Positions 41,109 to 43,416 of a stretch of DNA of 43,416 nucleotides are shown in pieces. The notes beneath the pieces were generated by a model. It was not told the origin of the DNA. It did no database searches and worked only from the letters and a program-made list of their open reading frames with translations. How positions within the stretch are numbered: position 1 is the stretch's first letter; each line of letters opens with the position of its first letter. Source of the stretch: an uncultured Selenomonadales bacterium (GTDB taxonomy: Bacteria > Bacillota > Negativicutes > Selenomonadales > Selenomonadaceae). A program made the translations under genes and the position numbers. The stretch spans positions 1-43,416 of the forward strand of contig CALFJB010000002.1 of assembly GCA_937877565.1 (NCBI GenBank). Reading direction: 5' to 3'.

Positions 41109-42251
41109 TTATTCTCCGCGTAAAACTATCGCAGGGTCAACTTTTACAGCAATTTTTACAGGAATTAAGCTTGCAACTCCCGTAACAAAAATTGATAAAA
41201 TTATTGCAAAAATCGCTATCGGAATTGAAAAATAAATTCCGCGCCCAAAAACTTGCATACTTACACTTTCCGCAAAAATATACCCCAAAAAACTTCCACA
41301 AATTCCGCCGAATAATCCCAATAAAAATCCTTCGCCTAAAAATTCTCGCACAATATTTTCATTTGCCGCGCCCAATGCCTTTTTTAATCCAATTTCTTTG
41401 CGTCTTTCAGTCACAACCGCCATCATCGTCGTTGAAACGCAAATTAACGTTAAAATTAAAACTATCAGCGTCACCAAAAAAACTAAAATTTGTAATTTGC
41501 TCAACACATTATATTCCGAATTTGCTATTTGTCGGACTGTTTGCGGCTCTATTTCAGGAATTTTTTCAGAAATTATTTTTTCCAATTTTTTTAAATTTTC
41601 TCCGCTCGTTACCACACTTAACTGCAAAATTCCTATTTTTTCAGTTTTTCCTGCAATTTTTTGCATTTCGTCCAAATTTATAAACGCAAATTCTTCTTCT
41701 TTGCCGCCGGTTGAAACAATTCCCGTTACCAAATATTTTTTCATCGCTGAGCCTTCGCCCGCAGAAATTGTAATTTCTTGCCCTAAAATTTCTTTCGGCT
41801 CATACGGTGAAAAAATTTTTGCCAATTCCGATCCGATTAATATTTCACGCGAATTTTTTTCGGGAAATCTTCCTTCAATTTGCCAATACGGCGAAACTTT
41901 TTTTATTTCTTCAAAATTTGTTCCGCCCGTCAAAATATATTGTTTATTTATTTCCAATTTTTCATACAAAAACGGCGCAATTCCTATTACTTCCTCATTT
42001 TTTAAAATTTCTTCAACTTTTTTCAAATTTTTTTCGTCAAAAACTTCTTCGCCATTTTTCGGCGTTAAAATTAAATTTGCTCCGTATGCGCGAAATTCTC
42101 GCCCTAATTGTTGCGGAACTTCGCGATAAACTGTTATCATTCCCGAAATTATCGTCGCACCGACTGCAACCGCGATTAATGCAACCAACATGCGCAATCT
42201 TCGACGCAATAACGAATAAAATATCATTCTTAAAAAAAATTTTATTTTCAT
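41109..42251 (-). CDS. FtsX/MacB-type ABC permease
   Basis: A 380-residue permease: one N-terminal membrane helix (~18-40, LVALIAVAVGATIISGMITV), a periplasmic domain of ~210 residues (~45-255), then three C-terminal helices (LQILVFLVTLIVLILTLICV; FLLGLFGGICGSFLGYIFAE; IPIAIFAIILSIFVTGVASL) with the ERRKEIGLKKALGA motif. It pairs with the ATPase at 39.8 kb. The adjacent second permease (42.3-42.8 kb) ends 4 nt upstream but is truncated, so the heterodimer would lack one half. AT-rich with many long A/T runs, yet the frame is intact. Confidence 0.92.
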   Translation of the reverse strand: MKIKFFLRMIFYSLLRRRLRMLVALIAVAVGATIISGMITVYREVPQQLGREFRAYGANLILTPKNGEEVFDEKNLKKVEEILKNEEVIGIAPFLYEKLEINKQYILTGGTNFEEIKKVSPYWQIEGRFPEKNSREILIGSELAKIFSPYEPKEILGQEITISAGEGSAMKKYLVTGIVSTGGKEEEFAFINLDEMQKIAGKTEKIGILQLSVVTSGENLKKLEKIISEKIPEIEPQTVRQIANSEYNVLSKLQILVFLVTLIVLILTLICVSTTMMAVVTERRKEIGLKKALGAANENIVREFLGEGFLLGLFGGICGSFLGYIFAESVSMQVFGRGIYFSIPIAIFAIILSIFVTGVASLIPVKIAVKVDPAIVLRGE

Positions 42252-42255
42252 TTTT

Positions 42256-42780
42256 TTATCTCCCGTGTAAAACTTCTGCAGGTTGCAATCCCAAAAGCAT
42301 TTTTATCGCCGGCAAACTTCCTATTAACAAAACAAAAATCATTAAAATTGTTACGATTGGAATTACAACAAAATTATTTTCAATCGCCGCGCCGAAAACC
42401 GTAATTCCGATTATTTTTGAAATGCCCAAACTCAAAAAATATCCTAAAATTCCGCCGAAAATCCCTGAAATAAAAATTTCCGACAAAATTAAAAAAATTA
42501 CGCCGAAATTTGTTGCGCCGATCGCTTTTAAAAGTCCCAATTCGCGACTTCTTTCGATAATATTTGCGCTGACTAAATTTGATACGCCCAACGCCGTCGA
42601 TAATAAACTTAAAATTGTGATTAAAAGCATTAAAAGTTGAGTTTTTTCTAAAATTTTTCCTTCAGACTCTGCAATTTGTCGAACTGGTCGCGCAGAAGAA
42701 TTTTTTACAACTTCTTCAATGGAATCTATAAGACTTCTCTGTAATGATTCGCAGTCAATTAAGGAAAAACTATTTTTGCT
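42256..42780 (-). pseudogene. Second FtsX-type permease, N-terminally truncated
   Basis: The open segment reads VRQIAESEGKILEKTQLLML, then three C-terminal helices with ERSRELGLLKAIGATNFGV and LQPAEVLHGR, i.e. the last ~170 residues of a ~390-residue MacB-like permease. The first membrane helix and most of the periplasmic domain are missing: the sequence joins the end of an XRE-type regulator gene (stop 42770) with a stop in frame just beyond. ATG 42630 would give only the membrane part. Probably inactive. Confidence 0.85.
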
Positions 42781-43111
42781 CTAACAAGGTTTCCATGAGA
42801 TTCAAAACAGCTTTTTGTTCAACTGGAGAAAGATTTTCAAAGGTCTGGAACAATTTTCTTTGTTTTTGAGATAAATTTGAATGCATTTCTAAGTTCTCTG
42901 CGCTTTTTGAACTATTTCCATCGACAAGATATTCAACAGTTACATCAAGTGCCCGAGCAATTCTGACAGCAACATCCGCGGGGGGCATAGACGGTTTTGA
43001 GCCTACATAAGTAAACAAAGCCCTTAATTTGACATCTGCTTTTGCGGCAAGTTCTTTATATTGAATCCCGACATATTCTATTTCTTCTTTTAGCCGAGTA
43101 TTAAAATTCAT
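42770..43111 (-). CDS. XRE-family HTH regulator
   Basis: A 113-residue DNA-binding protein. The helix-turn-helix is LKEEIEYVGIQYKELAAKAD plus VKLRALFTYVGSK; IARALDVTVEYLVDG completes the five-helix Cro/cI fold. The C-terminal ~45 residues (LSQKQRKLFQTFENLSPVEQ) are helical. ATG 43111 is chosen since the fold starts there; the open frame to 43168 has no RBS. It abuts the truncated permease and diverges from a NYN-domain gene, looking like the edge of a separate mobile or phage-type unit. Confidence 0.82.
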   Translation of the reverse strand: MNFNTRLKEEIEYVGIQYKELAAKADVKLRALFTYVGSKPSMPPADVAVRIARALDVTVEYLVDGNSSKSAENLEMHSNLSQKQRKLFQTFENLSPVEQKAVLNLMETLLEQK

Positions 43112-43322
43112 AGAAACATAATAACCAAATTTCGTAGTTAGAAAGTTGACAACTGAAAAATCTTGCATTACACTTATTTAAATGTAAAATCACGAAGTTA
43201 TTTTCGCTGAATGAAAAATATTGAAGTGAGAAAAATAGGACAAAAGATATAAGATTATTTTTTGCTCCTGTCATGTTCTATGAAAATACAAGGGAAGGGC
43301 TGTCTCAGTATTTGGAGGAATT

Positions 43323-43416
43323 ATGATTAATTCTAAATTTTTTATCGATGGAAATTATCTATTCCATGTCCATCAGCACCTTATGGCAAAATATCATAAG
43401 TCGATTGATTGGGATG
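43323..43416 (+). CDS. NYN-domain-like protein, start only
   Basis: ATG 43323 with GGAGGA at the right distance begins MINSKFFIDGNYLFHVHQHL. The IDGNYLF motif is the PIN-like NYN ribonuclease start (Asp metal ligand). The window ends after 31 residues. It diverges from the XRE regulator with ~210 bp between them, so it may be controlled by it. Confidence 0.6.
   Translation, partial: MINSKFFIDGNYLFHVHQHLMAKYHKSIDWD

Noticed and set aside
41192..42640. Large plus-strand frames opposite the FtsX permeases
   Set aside because: Phe/Lys/Ile-rich products are antisense translations of the AT-rich permease genes.

Overview
The window looks like an accessory-rich chromosomal segment of a diderm Firmicute (Negativicutes/Selenomonadales-like), with a compositionally foreign left end. 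Three things support this. The right part is AT-rich with Firmicutes-type genes (LicT, BglP-type PTS, Sfp-type PPTase, NRPS). It also carries ExbB/ExbD/TonB, which require an outer membrane. The replication, mobilization and restriction genes are of Gram-positive plasmid type (MobV). The taxon is inferred from content only. No rRNA, tRNA or CRISPR was seen.

Layout. (1) 1-6.4 kb is visibly GC-richer: the end of a phenylacetate-CoA ligase gene, an ACT-domain protein, then on the minus strand a beta-glucoside PTS permease, a RelE/Phd toxin-antitoxin pair, an ankyrin protein and most of a GH1 6-phospho-beta-glucosidase. (2) 6.4-9.6 kb completes a bgl operon (promoter, leader attenuator, licT, PTS permease, GH1) in lower-GC DNA. 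The change of codon style falls inside the GH1 gene. (3) 9.6-11.95 kb is a graveyard: aldo/keto reductase and BglG-type regulator remnants, then a frameshifted ATPase-HNH nuclease pair resembling the Septu/retron-effector architecture. (4) 11.95-22.8 kb is an integrated mobilizable plasmid or a fusion of two related ones: DnaB-like helicase, Rep-like C-terminal fragment, two 22-bp-period iterons, a complete Type IIS restriction-modification system (two adenine methyltransferases plus an AlwI/MlyI-family nuclease), a DUF262/DUF1524 (GmrSD-like) nuclease, a candidate oriT, a frameshifted MobV relaxase, and a full Rep-like gene behind a structured leader. (5) 23.0-30.8 kb is an NRPS locus (PPTase; A-T-C*-TE protein with a Cys nucleophile; C-A-T-R protein broken by three frameshifts and one in-frame TGA). 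(6) 31-33.2 kb holds a WYL-regulator remnant, an intact AAA/DUF4143 ATPase and a decayed tyrosine recombinase. (7) 33.9-43.4 kb is an iron/redox locus: P19 and FTR1, ExbB-ExbD-TonB plus a secreted TonB C-terminal domain, ApbE, an FMN-binding lipoprotein, an ABC ATPase, two FtsX-type permeases (one truncated), and two paralogous proteins with double-glycine-type leaders interleaved among them.

How the parts work together. LicT-PTS-GH1 would import and hydrolyse beta-glucosides under antitermination control. P19-FTR1 with the ABC/FMN/ApbE genes matches the bacterial P19/FTR1 iron-uptake gene set, in which periplasmic redox chemistry feeds ferrous/ferric iron to the permease; ExbBD-TonB would energize outer-membrane uptake, and a candidate Fur box sits upstream of FTR1. 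The most unusual feature is the pair of double-glycine-leader proteins (38.9-39.2 kb and 40.6-41.0 kb) inside this cluster: their leaders and C-terminal motif are conserved but no C39 exporter is present.
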